From an uncultured Propionibacteriaceae bacterium (lineage in GTDB: Bacteria > Actinomycetota > Actinomycetes > Propionibacteriales > Propionibacteriaceae), in contig CALKHV010000185.1 in NCBI GenBank assembly GCA_937988865.1, positions 1-22,661 on the forward strand: a stretch of 22,661 nucleotides of DNA. Direction: 5' to 3'. The stretch's first letter is position 1. Every line of letters begins with the position of its first letter. Shown piece by piece: positions 7,181 to 15,184 of this stretch. Under the pieces are notes generated by a model, which made no database searches, was not told where the DNA came from, and saw nothing but the letters and a program-made list of their open reading frames with translations. Position numbers and translations under genes: made by a program.

Positions 7181-8635
7181 TCAGACGACGCTGAACGACA
7201 CCTGCCCGCTTCCCAGGTCGACCCTGTCGAGGCGGGCGCGGACTTCGCGTCCCAGCTCTGCCGTGCCCTTCAGCGGCGCCTCCACCGCCGGGTGGGCGAT
7301 CGAGATGGTCGCGCCCCGCTTGGCGTCCACGTCGACGACCACGCCGTCGAAGATCTCACCCACCCGGTGCTGCAGCACCAGTGCCTCGACCAGACCCACG
7401 ATGCCACGCTCGAACTTCTTCGCCCGGGCGTCCGACTCAGCCATCTCGGACGGCAGCCTCGGCAGCGCCTCGAGCACCCACGGCGGCACGGGACGGCCGG
7501 CCGAGATCGCGAGGCAGGTCTCACCGACGTACCGGTCGACGAGCCGACGCAGGGGCGCTGTCGTGTGCGAGTAGTGGGCTGCCAGCGCCCCGTGGACGGT
7601 GGTCCTCCCGGTCATCCCCGGCTCGATGACGGTGTAGCCGGCGCCCCTGAAGAGCGACGTCGAGAAGTTGAGCATCGCCTGGTGGTCGGGCACCGACGGG
7701 TCGAGCGAGCGGACGAACTCGGGGTAGCCCAGTGACCCGGGCCAGGCGATCTTCAGAGCCTTCGCCTCGTGTCGCAGCTTGTCGATCGCCCATTGCTCCG
7801 CCGGAGGCAAGGTGCGCAGGATGCCCACGCCGGCCCCCAGCATCATGGACGCCGCCGCCATCCCCGTCAGCAACGAGATCTGCGCGTTCCACCCCTCGAC
7901 GGGCAACTGCGAGCGGAAAGCCAGCGTCCAGTGGTTCCCGGACGCCTCGATCTCCTGCTCCGGGATGTTCAGGCTGACGCCACCACGCTCGATCTCACGC
8001 GCCTCCCGCAACTCGCCGACCGTCCGGAGCAGGGTCAACGACTCGGACGCAGTCCCCGCGTCCAGTTGGGCCTGCACCCCGGCATAGTCGAGCTTGGCGC
8101 GCGACGTCACCCACCCTCGCTCGACCGTGGCCGAGACCTGCTCGCCCCGTGCGTCCAACTCGACCTGCCAGACCAGAGCCGGACGCCGCTTCCCGTCCGC
8201 GAGCAGACTGGCAGCCTGCTCCGACAACACGGCCGGATGCAGAGGGGCCTTGGCGCCGGGCGCGTAGATCGTCTGGCCGCGTCGATGGCACTCGGCGTCG
8301 ATCACTCCCCCGGGCTCAACCCAGGCTGCCACATCGGCGATCGCGTACCAGACTCGATAGCCCGCGTCGGGATGCACGGGGACGCCGGTGCGCTCGAGGA
8401 AGAGCGCCTGGTCGAGGTCCAGGGAACCGGGCGGGTCGATGGTGACGAACTCGACCCCCGTGTGGTCGACGCGGGTGTCGTCGGGACGTGGCCCTGCCGC
8501 GACGGATGCCTGGGCAGCCTCGACCACCTCGTCGGGGAAGTCGATGCTCACCGACAGGCTGTCCTGCAGCCTGGTGAAGCCCTCCACCAGCTGGGGTGGC
8601 ACGACGTCGGAGATGTCGATCTGACGAGCGGGCAT
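7181..8635 (-). CDS. RNB-domain 3'-5' exoribonuclease (RNase II/R family, short form)
   Basis: This 484-residue protein has the RNB catalytic domain of RNase II/R, which degrades RNA processively from the 3' end. It is much shorter than E. coli RNase II (644) and lacks the paired N-terminal cold-shock domains. The catalytic cluster is TIDPPGSLDLDQAL (65-78). Compared with the four aspartates of E. coli RNase II (D201, D207, D209, D210), it keeps D67, D73 and D75 but has Gln76 at the fourth position. The RNB signature follows later as AHYSHTTAPLRRLVDRYV. The last roughly 70 residues, after VLQHRVGEIFDG, look like an S1-type RNA-binding barrel. The ATG at 8635 has GAGGAG upstream. It follows the zinc-ribbon gene by 14 bases and so is probably in its operon. 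Confidence 0.9.
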   Translation of the reverse strand: MPARQIDISDVVPPQLVEGFTRLQDSLSVSIDFPDEVVEAAQASVAAGPRPDDTRVDHTGVEFVTIDPPGSLDLDQALFLERTGVPVHPDAGYRVWYAIADVAAWVEPGGVIDAECHRRGQTIYAPGAKAPLHPAVLSEQAASLLADGKRRPALVWQVELDARGEQVSATVERGWVTSRAKLDYAGVQAQLDAGTASESLTLLRTVGELREAREIERGGVSLNIPEQEIEASGNHWTLAFRSQLPVEGWNAQISLLTGMAAASMMLGAGVGILRTLPPAEQWAIDKLRHEAKALKIAWPGSLGYPEFVRSLDPSVPDHQAMLNFSTSLFRGAGYTVIEPGMTGRTTVHGALAAHYSHTTAPLRRLVDRYVGETCLAISAGRPVPPWVLEALPRLPSEMAESDARAKKFERGIVGLVEALVLQHRVGEIFDGVVVDVDAKRGATISIAHPAVEAPLKGTAELGREVRARLDRVDLGSGQVSFSVV

Positions 8636-8649
8636 GGCGTCTCCTCAGG

Positions 8650-9399
8650 TCAGGCGGGCAGGCCGGATTCCGGCGTCCTCACCAGGATTCGATCGCACTG
8701 TTCGCAGCGCAGCACCTCGGACGCTCCGGCGGCCGCGAACCGCGACAGGTCGCTGGGCGTGATGTCGAGCTGGCACCCGGAACAACGGCGCGCCGTGATC
8801 GGCGCTGCCCCTCGGGCTCCGTTGCGGGACGAGATCTTCTCGTAGAGCGCGACCAGGTCTGCCGGCATCAGGGCGATCAGCGCCGATCGTTGGGTCGCGC
8901 GTTCGGCGAGTTCGGCGTCCAGGTCGGCGAGTTGGGAGTCGCGCTTGGCCATCAACGCGCGGATGCGTCCATCGAGTTCATCGCGGGTGGACGCGACCTT
9001 CGCGCGCGCGTTCGTCGCGTCCTCGACGGTCTGCATGATCTCGAGTTCCTGGTCCTCCCAGATGCCGATGCGTCCCTTGAGGTGCTCGATCTCTTCAAGG
9101 AGGCCGCGCAGCGACCTCGCGTCGGTCACCGATCCGTTGTTGGTGCGGGTCTCGTTGCGGACCAGTCGCTCGCGCGCCGGCGCGAGGTCGGCCTCGATGC
9201 GGGTCAGTGCACCCTCCGCGTCACCCAACTCCGTTGTGGCCCCCACCAGCGCAGCGCTCAGCTTCCCCCGCTGCCCCATCAACTCGGCGATCGTGGCGTG
9301 CTCGGGCAGGCTCTTCTTGCGGTGCTGCAGTTGAGCCACCTGGGTGTCGAGGGCTGCGAGGTCGAGCAGTCGGAGTTGCGCGGCGGGATCAGCCTGCAT
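8650..9399 (-). CDS. Coiled-coil protein with C4 zinc ribbon (zf-RING_7 / CdsZ-like)
   Basis: The 249-residue protein consists of a long antiparallel-type coiled coil (about 5-190, rich in Glu, Arg, Leu and Ala) followed by a four-cysteine zinc ribbon: C206-x2-C209 in RRCSGCQLDI and C232-x2-C235 in LRCEQCDRIL. This is the family called zinc ribbon domain-containing protein (PF02591), widespread in actinobacteria and often near RNase H-like or Nif3-like genes. Its molecular role is not settled here; the ribbon suggests nucleic-acid or protein binding. There is no membrane segment. The ATG at 9399 has AAGGGG six or seven bases upstream. It is first in a two-gene unit with the RNB exoribonuclease, which hints at a role in RNA metabolism, although that rests on context alone. 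Confidence 0.87.
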   Translation of the reverse strand: MQADPAAQLRLLDLAALDTQVAQLQHRKKSLPEHATIAELMGQRGKLSAALVGATTELGDAEGALTRIEADLAPARERLVRNETRTNNGSVTDARSLRGLLEEIEHLKGRIGIWEDQELEIMQTVEDATNARAKVASTRDELDGRIRALMAKRDSQLADLDAELAERATQRSALIALMPADLVALYEKISSRNGARGAAPITARRCSGCQLDITPSDLSRFAAAGASEVLRCEQCDRILVRTPESGLPA

Positions 9400-9435
9400 G
9401 GATTCCCCTTCATCGGTGGTCGAGCGGCCATTGGC

Positions 9436-9441
9436 AGCCTA
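9436..9441 (-). promoter_or_regulatory. Candidate -10 box of the zinc-ribbon/RNB operon
   Basis: On the minus strand this reads TAGGCT, the same hexamer found before several other genes of the window. It would give a leader of roughly 30 bases containing AAGGGG before the ATG at 9399. A matching -35 is not obvious. Confidence 0.4.
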
Positions 9442-9471
9442 GTCGCTCAGGCGCTGGTCGACCCCACGGCC

Positions 9472-10392
9472 TCAGTCATCGGCTGCACCGACCATGATCC
9501 AGCCCGAGCAGCTCGAGAAGTGCCCACCGGACGCCCAGTGCCCGATCATCGCCGTGTGCAGGCGCGTGTCGGAGGGCAGTGCGTCCAGTCCGTCGGGCAG
9601 GTCCACTCCCGGGGCCGGTTCGATGCCGAACCCGAAGTAGTACCCGTCGCGGTCGGCGGTCTCGCAGGCCCAGTTGGTCCAGCGGCGCTGGAAGTGGTCG
9701 ACGTTCGACCCGGGGACCAGGTCACACAACACGGGGTCGAGCAACCACGAGTGGCACACGAGGTGCCGGATGGGCCCGTATTCGGGGTAGTGGGACGCGA
9801 AGTACTCCACCGCGCGCTCGAAGGCCTCGTCGCAGTCGGCCGGACGCAGGGGTCCGGTCTCGGGGATGTGCACCGACAGGACGTACTCCTCGGACGCGTC
9901 GTCGCGTCCCAGGGTCGAGCGGGTGAGTTCGAACTGCAGGCGCCCGATCCAGGCGTGGCCGCCCGCCCAGTTCCCTCTCAGCCAACCGTGGTTGTGCAGG
10001 CCGGTCGACCCGTTGACCAGGCGGTCCTTGTAGACCTGCTGGCCGAGGTCCGAGAGCGCACGCCACGAATCCTCGGGGGCGATCCCTCGCGAGAGGTGGT
10101 GCTCGTGCACGTCGTCGGCCGTCGCCAGCAACGCGCACATCGGCACGACGCCGCGTCCCAGTCGGTGGTGGGCGTCCCCGTCGGAGAACATCTCGCCCTC
10201 CCAGGGGTCGAAGTAGTCCCCGATCCTGGCCTGCAGGCGGGCAGCGAGGAGGCGGACGCGGGCCAGGTCGTCCTCATCGGCGAGCACCCCCTCGATCATG
10301 CGTTGGGCCGGGGCCCTGTCCTCGTCCCGGAATCCCAGCAGTCCGAGCCGCTCCGCCCAGTCCCCACGTGTCAAACGCTCCGTGACATCCAT
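9472..10392 (-). CDS. Acyltransferase-domain protein with GNAT_C-type domain
   Basis: The 306-residue protein resembles the acyltransferase domain-containing family that couples a helical N-terminal domain with a GNAT-like C-terminal domain (NAT_N plus GNAT_C); substrates are unknown to me. The diagnostic stretch is SVHIPETGPLRP (173-184), then CHSWLLDPVLCDLVPGSNV (213-231) and the FQRRW segment (234-238). Upstream is a His-rich GLHNHGWLRGNWAGGHAWIGR stretch (131-151). There is no signal peptide or membrane segment. The ATG at 10392 has no ribosome binding site but is preceded six bases away by TAGGCT, fitting a leaderless transcript. It diverges from the aminopeptidase P gene, and the two promoters overlap. 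Confidence 0.72.
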   Translation of the reverse strand: MDVTERLTRGDWAERLGLLGFRDEDRAPAQRMIEGVLADEDDLARVRLLAARLQARIGDYFDPWEGEMFSDGDAHHRLGRGVVPMCALLATADDVHEHHLSRGIAPEDSWRALSDLGQQVYKDRLVNGSTGLHNHGWLRGNWAGGHAWIGRLQFELTRSTLGRDDASEEYVLSVHIPETGPLRPADCDEAFERAVEYFASHYPEYGPIRHLVCHSWLLDPVLCDLVPGSNVDHFQRRWTNWACETADRDGYYFGFGIEPAPGVDLPDGLDALPSDTRLHTAMIGHWASGGHFSSCSGWIMVGAADD

Positions 10393-10408
10393 GGGGGAAG
10401 CCTATGAT
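10382..10408 (+). promoter_or_regulatory. Promoter of the aminopeptidase P / corA unit
   Basis: TATGAT (10403-10408) matches the -10 consensus in five of six positions and GTGACA (10382-10387) matches TTGACA in five of six, although the 15-base spacer is short. It would give a leader of about 40 bases ending in GGAGGG (10444-10449). Confidence 0.5.
10399..10404 (-). promoter_or_regulatory. -10 box of the GNAT_C gene (leaderless)
   Basis: TAGGCT on the minus strand is followed by exactly six bases and the ATG at 10392. It overlaps the plus-strand TATGAT by two bases. Confidence 0.5.
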
Positions 10409-10454
10409 GCCCTGTGGCGGGCGAGCCGCCGAGAAGGCAAGGTGGAGGGTCGAG

Positions 10455-11927
10455 ATGAGTGAACAGCAGGCGAAACTTCCCAACCGGCAGACCCCGTTCT
10501 CGGAGGCCTTCAAAGCCTTCATCCCTGTGGGCTGGCACCCGTACCCCGAGGAACTGCCCGACCAACTCCCCGCAGCCGTCGCTGCGTCCGCGCGTCGCCG
10601 CGCCGTCGCCGGGCTGTTCCCCGGCGAGCGTCTCGTGATCCCGGCGGGCGGTCTGAAGGTCCGCGCGAACGACACCGACTTCCGCTTCCGTCCGCACTCG
10701 GCCTTCGCCCACCTGACCGGCCTTGGCACCGACCGCGAGCCGGACGCCGTGCTGGTCATCGAACCCACGGACGCCGGCCATGAGGCCACCCTCTACTTCA
10801 AGCCCCGCGCGCCCCGCACCGACCCCGAGTTCTACGCGGACGCCCGCTACGGCGAGATGTGGGTCGGCCAGCGAGACTCGCTCGACGAGATGTCGGCCCG
10901 GGTCGGGTTCGCCTGCGCGCCGATCAGCCTGCTTTCCGATGCCCTCGCGAAGAACGCGGACGTCACGCAACTGCGCGTCCTGCGCGAATCGGACGCCGCC
11001 GTCACCAACCTCGTCGACGAGATCCGGGGCGAATTCGCCGCCCGCGAGAACGACGACGAGTTCGCCGTCCGGTTGTCGGAACTTCGACTTGTCAAGGACG
11101 ACTTCGAGGCAGAGCAGATGCGCGAGGCCTGTGCCGCCACCGCCCTCGGGTTCGAGGCCGTGGTCGCCGACCTCCCCGAGGCCGTCCGTCGCGGACGTGG
11201 CGAGCGCTGGGTGGAAGGGGTCTTCGGCCTGCACGCCCGCCACCACGGCAACGCCATCGGCTACGACACCATCGCTGCGTCCGGTGACCACGCCAACACC
11301 CTCCACTGGATCCGCAACGATGCCGACCTGCACGACGGTGACCTGCTGCTCCTCGACGCCGGCGTCGAACTCGACACCCTCTACACCGCCGACGTCACGC
11401 GCACGCTGCCCGTGAACGGACGCTTCACCCCCGCCCAGCGCCAGGTGTACGACGCGGTGTTCGAGGCGCAGGAAGCCGGCATCGCCGCCGCCCAGCCCGG
11501 GGCACGCTTCTCCGACATCCATCAGGCCGCGATCGCCGTCGTTGCCCGCCACCTGCACGAGTGGGGGCTCCTGCCCGTGACCCCCGAGGAGTCCCTCGAC
11601 CCCGACCAGGGTGGTCACCACCGCCGCTGGATGGTGCACGGCACCAGCCACCACCTCGGCCTCGACGTGCACGACTGCGCCCAGGCCCGCACCGAGAACT
11701 ACCGCGAAGGCGTGCTCGAGCCAGGCATGGTCGTCACGGTCGAGCCCGGCATCTACCTCAGGTCGACGGACCTCCTGGTGCCCGAGGAGTTGCGTGGCAT
11801 CGGCGTCCGGATCGAGGACGACATCCTCATCACGGCCGACGGCAACGAGAACCTCTCCGGGATGCTCCCCCGCACCGCCGACGACGTCGAGGCCTGGATG
11901 GCCGGCATCCGGGGCGGGCGCGACTAG
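10455..11927 (+). CDS. pepP: Xaa-Pro aminopeptidase (aminopeptidase P family, M24B)
   Basis: This 490-residue cytosolic metallopeptidase removes the N-terminal residue before a proline. An AMP_N domain (about 40-190) precedes the creatinase/pita-bread domain. The dimetal ligands can be placed as D301 (LLLDAGVELD), D313 (YTADVTRTLPV, with one extra residue between the first two relative to E. coli PepP), H399 (HGTSHHLGLDVHD), E430 (TVEPGIYL) and E454 (VRIEDDILI); H406 is the catalytic histidine. ATG 10455 is chosen over the ORF opening at 10404 because GGAGGG lies five bases upstream and the earlier codon falls inside the -10 box. The corA-like gene begins two bases after its stop codon, so the two are cotranscribed. 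Confidence 0.94.
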   Translation: MSEQQAKLPNRQTPFSEAFKAFIPVGWHPYPEELPDQLPAAVAASARRRAVAGLFPGERLVIPAGGLKVRANDTDFRFRPHSAFAHLTGLGTDREPDAVLVIEPTDAGHEATLYFKPRAPRTDPEFYADARYGEMWVGQRDSLDEMSARVGFACAPISLLSDALAKNADVTQLRVLRESDAAVTNLVDEIRGEFAARENDDEFAVRLSELRLVKDDFEAEQMREACAATALGFEAVVADLPEAVRRGRGERWVEGVFGLHARHHGNAIGYDTIAASGDHANTLHWIRNDADLHDGDLLLLDAGVELDTLYTADVTRTLPVNGRFTPAQRQVYDAVFEAQEAGIAAAQPGARFSDIHQAAIAVVARHLHEWGLLPVTPEESLDPDQGGHHRRWMVHGTSHHLGLDVHDCAQARTENYREGVLEPGMVVTVEPGIYLRSTDLLVPEELRGIGVRIEDDILITADGNENLSGMLPRTADDVEAWMAGIRGGRD

Positions 11928-11929
11928 CC

Positions 11930-13015
11930 ATGGTCGACACCCGACGGTACGTGCCGCGCCTGGGCGGTCGGCCCACCGCACCCGCGCTGCCGACAGGCGG
12001 CCGGACGCACTGGCCCACCCACTCCGACTCGGTCGTCGCGTGGGGCTGGTACGTCGACGGGGTGAAGCGGGAGTGCAGCGACCTCGGATTCGCGTCCGAC
12101 CGGGCGAAGGTGGGCGAGGGCTTCGTCTGGCTTGGTCTCAAGGACCCGACCGATGAGGACATGAGCAAGTTCGCCAAGCAGTTCGATCTGCATGAACTCG
12201 CGATCGAGGACGCAATCGAGGGACACACCCGGTCGAAGCTCGAAGTTTTCGACGACGACGTGTTCGCCGTGGTCTCGACGGTGGCCTACGTCGAGCACGA
12301 GTCGGTCACCGCGTCGTCCGAGATCGTCGCCACCGGCCAGATCATGGTCTTCGTCTGCCCCAACTACGCACTGACGGTGCGTCGGGGCGAGCACACCGCC
12401 CTCAGCGGACTGCGAGCACGTCTGGAGGCCGACCCCGAACGCCTCGCGCTCGGGCCTGCGTCCGTTCTCTACGGCGTCCTCGACCTGGTGGTCGACGACT
12501 ACAACCGGGTCGTGCGCCAGTTCGAGAACGACGTGGACGCTGTCGAAGAAGTCGTCTTCTCGCGCCAGGGCACCCGCGAGGTCGACCGCGTCTACCAACT
12601 CAAGCGCGAACTCATCGAATTCAAGCGGTCGGTCGTCCCGTTGACGACCCCGCTCGCCGCCCTGTCGACGCGCACACTCCCGAACATCCCCGAGGACGCC
12701 AAGGCCTACTTCCGTGAGGTCGCCGACCACCACACGGAGGCGCGGGAGGCGATCGCATCGTTCGACGAGGTGCTGACCTCGCTCTTGCAGGCAGGACTCG
12801 CACGGGCATCGGTCGAGGACAACCAGGACATGCGCAAGATCTCGGCGGCCGTGGCGATCCTCGCCGTGCCCACCACCATCGGCGCGGTCTACGGGATGAA
12901 CTTCACGAACATGCCCGAGTTGGGCAGCCGGTACGGCTACTTCATCGTGCTGTCGGTCATGCTCGCCGCGATGGTCGCCACCTACGCGTTCTTCCGGAAG
13001 AACCGCTGGCTCTGA
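11930..13015 (+). CDS. corA: CorA-family magnesium/cobalt channel
   Basis: The 361-residue protein is a CorA-type pentameric divalent-cation channel of the inner membrane. A large cytosolic N-terminal domain (about 35-225) leads into the long stalk helix (226-303). Two C-terminal transmembrane helices follow, about 304-321 and 336-354, with the signature GMN at 322-324 in the loop between them (YGMNFTNMPEL). The basic end KNRWL is typical. The ATG at 11930 starts two bases after the pepP stop; no strong ribosome binding site is visible except the GGGGCGGG run at the end of pepP, so translation is likely coupled. The first 35 residues are Pro/Gly-rich and poorly conserved. A CorA variant transporting Co2+ or Ni2+ cannot be excluded. 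Confidence 0.95.
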   Translation: MVDTRRYVPRLGGRPTAPALPTGGRTHWPTHSDSVVAWGWYVDGVKRECSDLGFASDRAKVGEGFVWLGLKDPTDEDMSKFAKQFDLHELAIEDAIEGHTRSKLEVFDDDVFAVVSTVAYVEHESVTASSEIVATGQIMVFVCPNYALTVRRGEHTALSGLRARLEADPERLALGPASVLYGVLDLVVDDYNRVVRQFENDVDAVEEVVFSRQGTREVDRVYQLKRELIEFKRSVVPLTTPLAALSTRTLPNIPEDAKAYFREVADHHTEAREAIASFDEVLTSLLQAGLARASVEDNQDMRKISAAVAILAVPTTIGAVYGMNFTNMPELGSRYGYFIVLSVMLAAMVATYAFFRKNRWL

Positions 13016-13018
13016 CGG

Positions 13019-13672
13019 TCAGACGTGACCCAGGACCTGGATCACGCTCGACAACCCCTGGTGGCCCATCCCCTCGAAGACCCGTCGGTCGAGCATCCGC
13101 AGGTCGAGCCTGAGGTTCGGCCACTCGGCCAGCACCCGCTCGCGGGTCGACAGCAGCGATTCGTCAGTCGGTCCCCCGGTGCCCATGGACAGTTGGGCCG
13201 GCGTGAACAGCTCCATGACGAGGACGCCGCGCGGGCTGAGTCGCGGGGTCAACGCCTCGCCGATGGACGCGCGAAGCCCGGCAGGGAGATGGCAGAAGAT
13301 GATCACGATCCCGTCCCACGGGCCCTGGGCGGCGTCGGTGTCGAGCCAGGTGGCCAGGTCACCCACGTGGGCGTCCAGCTCGACGCCCTTCACCGAGGCC
13401 CAGGCCCTGGCCTTCGCGACGGCGACACCGGACAGGTCGACGGTCGTGACACGGTGGCCCTGCTGGGCCAGCCAGACGCCGTTGCGTCCCTCGCCGTCAC
13501 CGAGCACCAGTACGCGTGATCCACCCCGTCGAGTGGGGCTGGGCAGCATCACCGACGCCTCGACCAGGAAGTCATTGGGGCGGTAGCCGTAGACGTGGTT
13601 GGGGTGGGAGTAGCGCGCGTCCCACTGCTCGGCGGGGCTCAGCACGGTCGATGGCCCGGCGTCCGCCCTCAC
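13019..13672 (-). CDS. Class I SAM-dependent methyltransferase
   Basis: This 217-residue protein has a Rossmann-type methyltransferase fold: motif I as VLVLGDGEGRNGVWLA (54-69), the acidic strand end VTTVDLSG (75-82) and the HVGDLATW strand. It resembles the TehB-like/Methyltransf_25 group with the opening QWDARYSHPNHVYGYRPNDFL (16-36), a layout common to small cytosolic methyltransferases of unknown substrate; related proteins act on metalloid oxyanions, which is not shown here. The start is GTG at 13672, overlapping the upstream stress-protein stop by four bases (GTGA), so translation is coupled. It converges on the corA-like gene, with three bases between the stop codons. Confidence 0.85.
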   Translation of the reverse strand: MRADAGPSTVLSPAEQWDARYSHPNHVYGYRPNDFLVEASVMLPSPTRRGGSRVLVLGDGEGRNGVWLAQQGHRVTTVDLSGVAVAKARAWASVKGVELDAHVGDLATWLDTDAAQGPWDGIVIIFCHLPAGLRASIGEALTPRLSPRGVLVMELFTPAQLSMGTGGPTDESLLSTRERVLAEWPNLRLDLRMLDRRVFEGMGHQGLSSVIQVLGHV

Positions 13673-14172
13673 TGGGTCGCGAGTTTCGCCACCAGCTCGC
13701 GGGCCTGCTGCGCCACCGAGTGCTCGCAGAAGATCTCGTAGCGGGACGCGGTCGTCTGCTGGACGGACGTGAAGTCACGCTCGCCGCGGGACGCCGAGTA
13801 CCCCAGCGCCGCGGTCACCATGCCCATGAGGACGCCGATGAACAGGCCCGTCACCAGCACGGCCGCGAACGACGTGGGTGTGGTGAACAGCATCAGCATG
13901 AGGGCCACGAGAAGGCCGGTCCCGATGCCGGAGATCGCGCCGTTCGTGAGGACGCGTCCCCACGTCTTGCGTCCGAGGACGCGCTCGACACTGGTCAGGC
14001 CGGTCCCGACGATGGCCAGGTGTTCCACGGCGAACTTCTGGTCGGCGAGGAAGTCGACGACACGCTGGGCCTCGAGATAGGTCGAGTAGATCGCGATGGA
14101 CTGCGGGTACTCGAGGGTGAAGACCTTCTGGGATTGTGCTCCCGCCTGCGGCGGGACGATGGGAACCGGCAT
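13669..14172 (-). CDS. Membrane protein with general stress protein 17M-like domain
   Basis: From ATG 14172 the product is 167 residues. The N-terminal half resembles the general stress protein 17M/YflT-like domain (SIAIYSTYLEAQRVVDFLADQKFAVEHLAIVG, about 25-56), and it is followed by two hydrophobic helices near 75-92 and 97-118 with a Gly-rich GAISGIGTG entry. A soluble C-terminal tail follows. The function is unknown; actinobacterial members are commonly labelled general stress protein. The start is ATG 14172 rather than the GTG at 14178 because AGGAGG ends five bases before the ATG and would abut the GTG. Its stop overlaps the start of the methyltransferase gene. The upstream TAGGCT box overlaps the stop codon of the CitE-like gene, so it may have its own promoter. 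Confidence 0.82.
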   Translation of the reverse strand: MPVPIVPPQAGAQSQKVFTLEYPQSIAIYSTYLEAQRVVDFLADQKFAVEHLAIVGTGLTSVERVLGRKTWGRVLTNGAISGIGTGLLVALMLMLFTTPTSFAAVLVTGLFIGVLMGMVTAALGYSASRGERDFTSVQQTTASRYEIFCEHSVAQQARELVAKLATQ

Positions 14173-14193
14173 GGGCACCTCCTGTCAGTCTCA

Positions 14194-14199
14194 AGCCTA
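14194..14199 (-). promoter_or_regulatory. Candidate -10 box of the stress-protein operon, overlapping a stop codon
   Basis: TAGGCT on the minus strand begins with the TAG stop codon of the CitE-like gene (14199-14197). It lies about 21 bases before ATG 14172, giving a short leader that includes AGGAGG. Confidence 0.4.
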
Positions 14200-15144
14200 G
14201 CCGCCCGCGCCAGCCCTCAACCCGGCCGCAAGGCCCTTGGCGACGATGGCCTGGGCCACCTTCATGCCCGCCTCGTCGACCATCTCGTCGTCGACGACGA
14301 TGGCCCCGACCGCTCCCCCGGCGTCCGAGGTCGCCTGCGCATACGCCGCGACCATGCGGGACGCGCGGTCGAACTGCGCCTGGCCGGGCGTGAAGATCTC
14401 GTTGCCGGCGGTCACCTGGTCGGGGTGCAGCACCCACTTGCCGTCAAAGCCGAGTGCCGCCGCCCGGGTCGCGTTGGCGCGGAACCCCTCGATGTCGCGG
14501 ATGGCCACGAAGGGGCCGTCGATGGCCTGCAGCCCGTGGGCGCGCGCGGCGACCAGCACGGTCATGAGGGCGTGGTGGAAATGGTCCCCGGGATACCCGG
14601 GCAGCAGCGCACCGACGTTGGTCGACGCCATGCCCATGGACGCCATGAAGTCGCCGGGCCCGAAGACAAGGCTTTCGAGCCGTGGACTCGCAGCCGCGAT
14701 CTCGGCCGCGTGGAGCAGGCCCGGCGCGTCCTCGATCTGCACCTCGAGGCCGATGCGTCCGATGGGCAGGCCCGCCCCGGCCTCCACCTGGGTCAGCACC
14801 AGGTCGAGTGCCTTGACGTGGTCGGCGGACGCAGCCTTGGGCAGCACGAGGCAGTCGATGTGGGCGCCGGCCTCGCCGACGACCTCCACGACGTCCATGG
14901 TGGTCCACGGGGTGGTCCAGTCGTTGACGCGCACGGTGACCGTCGGCGCGGCCCAGGTTCCCGAGTTCAGTGCCGCGATCAGGCGGCGCCGGGACTCCTC
15001 CTTGACCGGTGGCGCGACGGCGTCTTCGAGGTCGAGGAAGACCGCGTCCACGGCCAGGCCCTGGCTCTTGGCGATGAACCGGTCACTCGACCCCGGCACG
15101 GCGAGAATGGTCCGACGGGAACGGTACGGCCGCGGTGCGCTCAT
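14197..15144 (-). CDS. CitE-like / malyl-CoA lyase family enzyme (HpcH/HpaI aldolase fold)
   Basis: This 315-residue enzyme belongs to the CitE/malyl-CoA lyase group, which cleaves or forms 3-hydroxyacyl-CoA thioesters such as malyl-CoA, beta-methylmalyl-CoA or citramalyl-CoA with Mg2+. Signatures are LAVPGSSDRFI (14-24), FLDLEDAVAP (36-45), the substrate arginine in VRVNDWTT (71-78), LEVQIEDAPG with the metal glutamate (133-142), FGPGDFMASMGM (161-172, metal aspartate D165) and GFDGKWVLHPDQV (232-244). The length (315) and PGYPGDHFHHALM motif favour the malyl-CoA lyase type over the 270-residue Rv2498c type. Substrate cannot be settled from sequence. The ATG at 15144 is preceded seven bases away by TAGGCT, suggesting a leaderless message; it diverges from the MgtE_N gene across 40 bases. 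Confidence 0.85.
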   Translation of the reverse strand: MSAPRPYRSRRTILAVPGSSDRFIAKSQGLAVDAVFLDLEDAVAPPVKEESRRRLIAALNSGTWAAPTVTVRVNDWTTPWTTMDVVEVVGEAGAHIDCLVLPKAASADHVKALDLVLTQVEAGAGLPIGRIGLEVQIEDAPGLLHAAEIAAASPRLESLVFGPGDFMASMGMASTNVGALLPGYPGDHFHHALMTVLVAARAHGLQAIDGPFVAIRDIEGFRANATRAAALGFDGKWVLHPDQVTAGNEIFTPGQAQFDRASRMVAAYAQATSDAGGAVGAIVVDDEMVDEAGMKVAQAIVAKGLAAGLRAGAGG

Positions 15145-15151
15145 GGGAGCC

Positions 15152-15157
15152 AGCCTA
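15152..15157 (-). promoter_or_regulatory. -10 box of the CitE-like gene (leaderless)
   Basis: TAGGCT on the minus strand is followed by seven bases and ATG 15144. There is no ribosome binding site in the short interval. Confidence 0.45.
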
Positions 15158-15172
15158 GTGAGGGGGAGGCGC

Positions 15173-15178
15173 TAGATT
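15173..15178 (+). promoter_or_regulatory. -10 box of the MgtE_N/CBS gene (leaderless)
   Basis: TAGATT is followed by exactly six bases and the GTG start at 15185. It lies 15 bases from the divergent TAGGCT of the CitE-like gene. Confidence 0.5.
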
Positions 15179-15184
15179 CTCCCT

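Noticed and set aside
13011..13023. Palindrome TCTGAC-G-GTCAGA at the junction of corA and the methyltransferase, with both stop codons inside
   Set aside because: With a one-base centre it cannot fold as an RNA hairpin, and convergent TGA stop codons create short symmetry by chance. It might be a protein site, but there is no other support.
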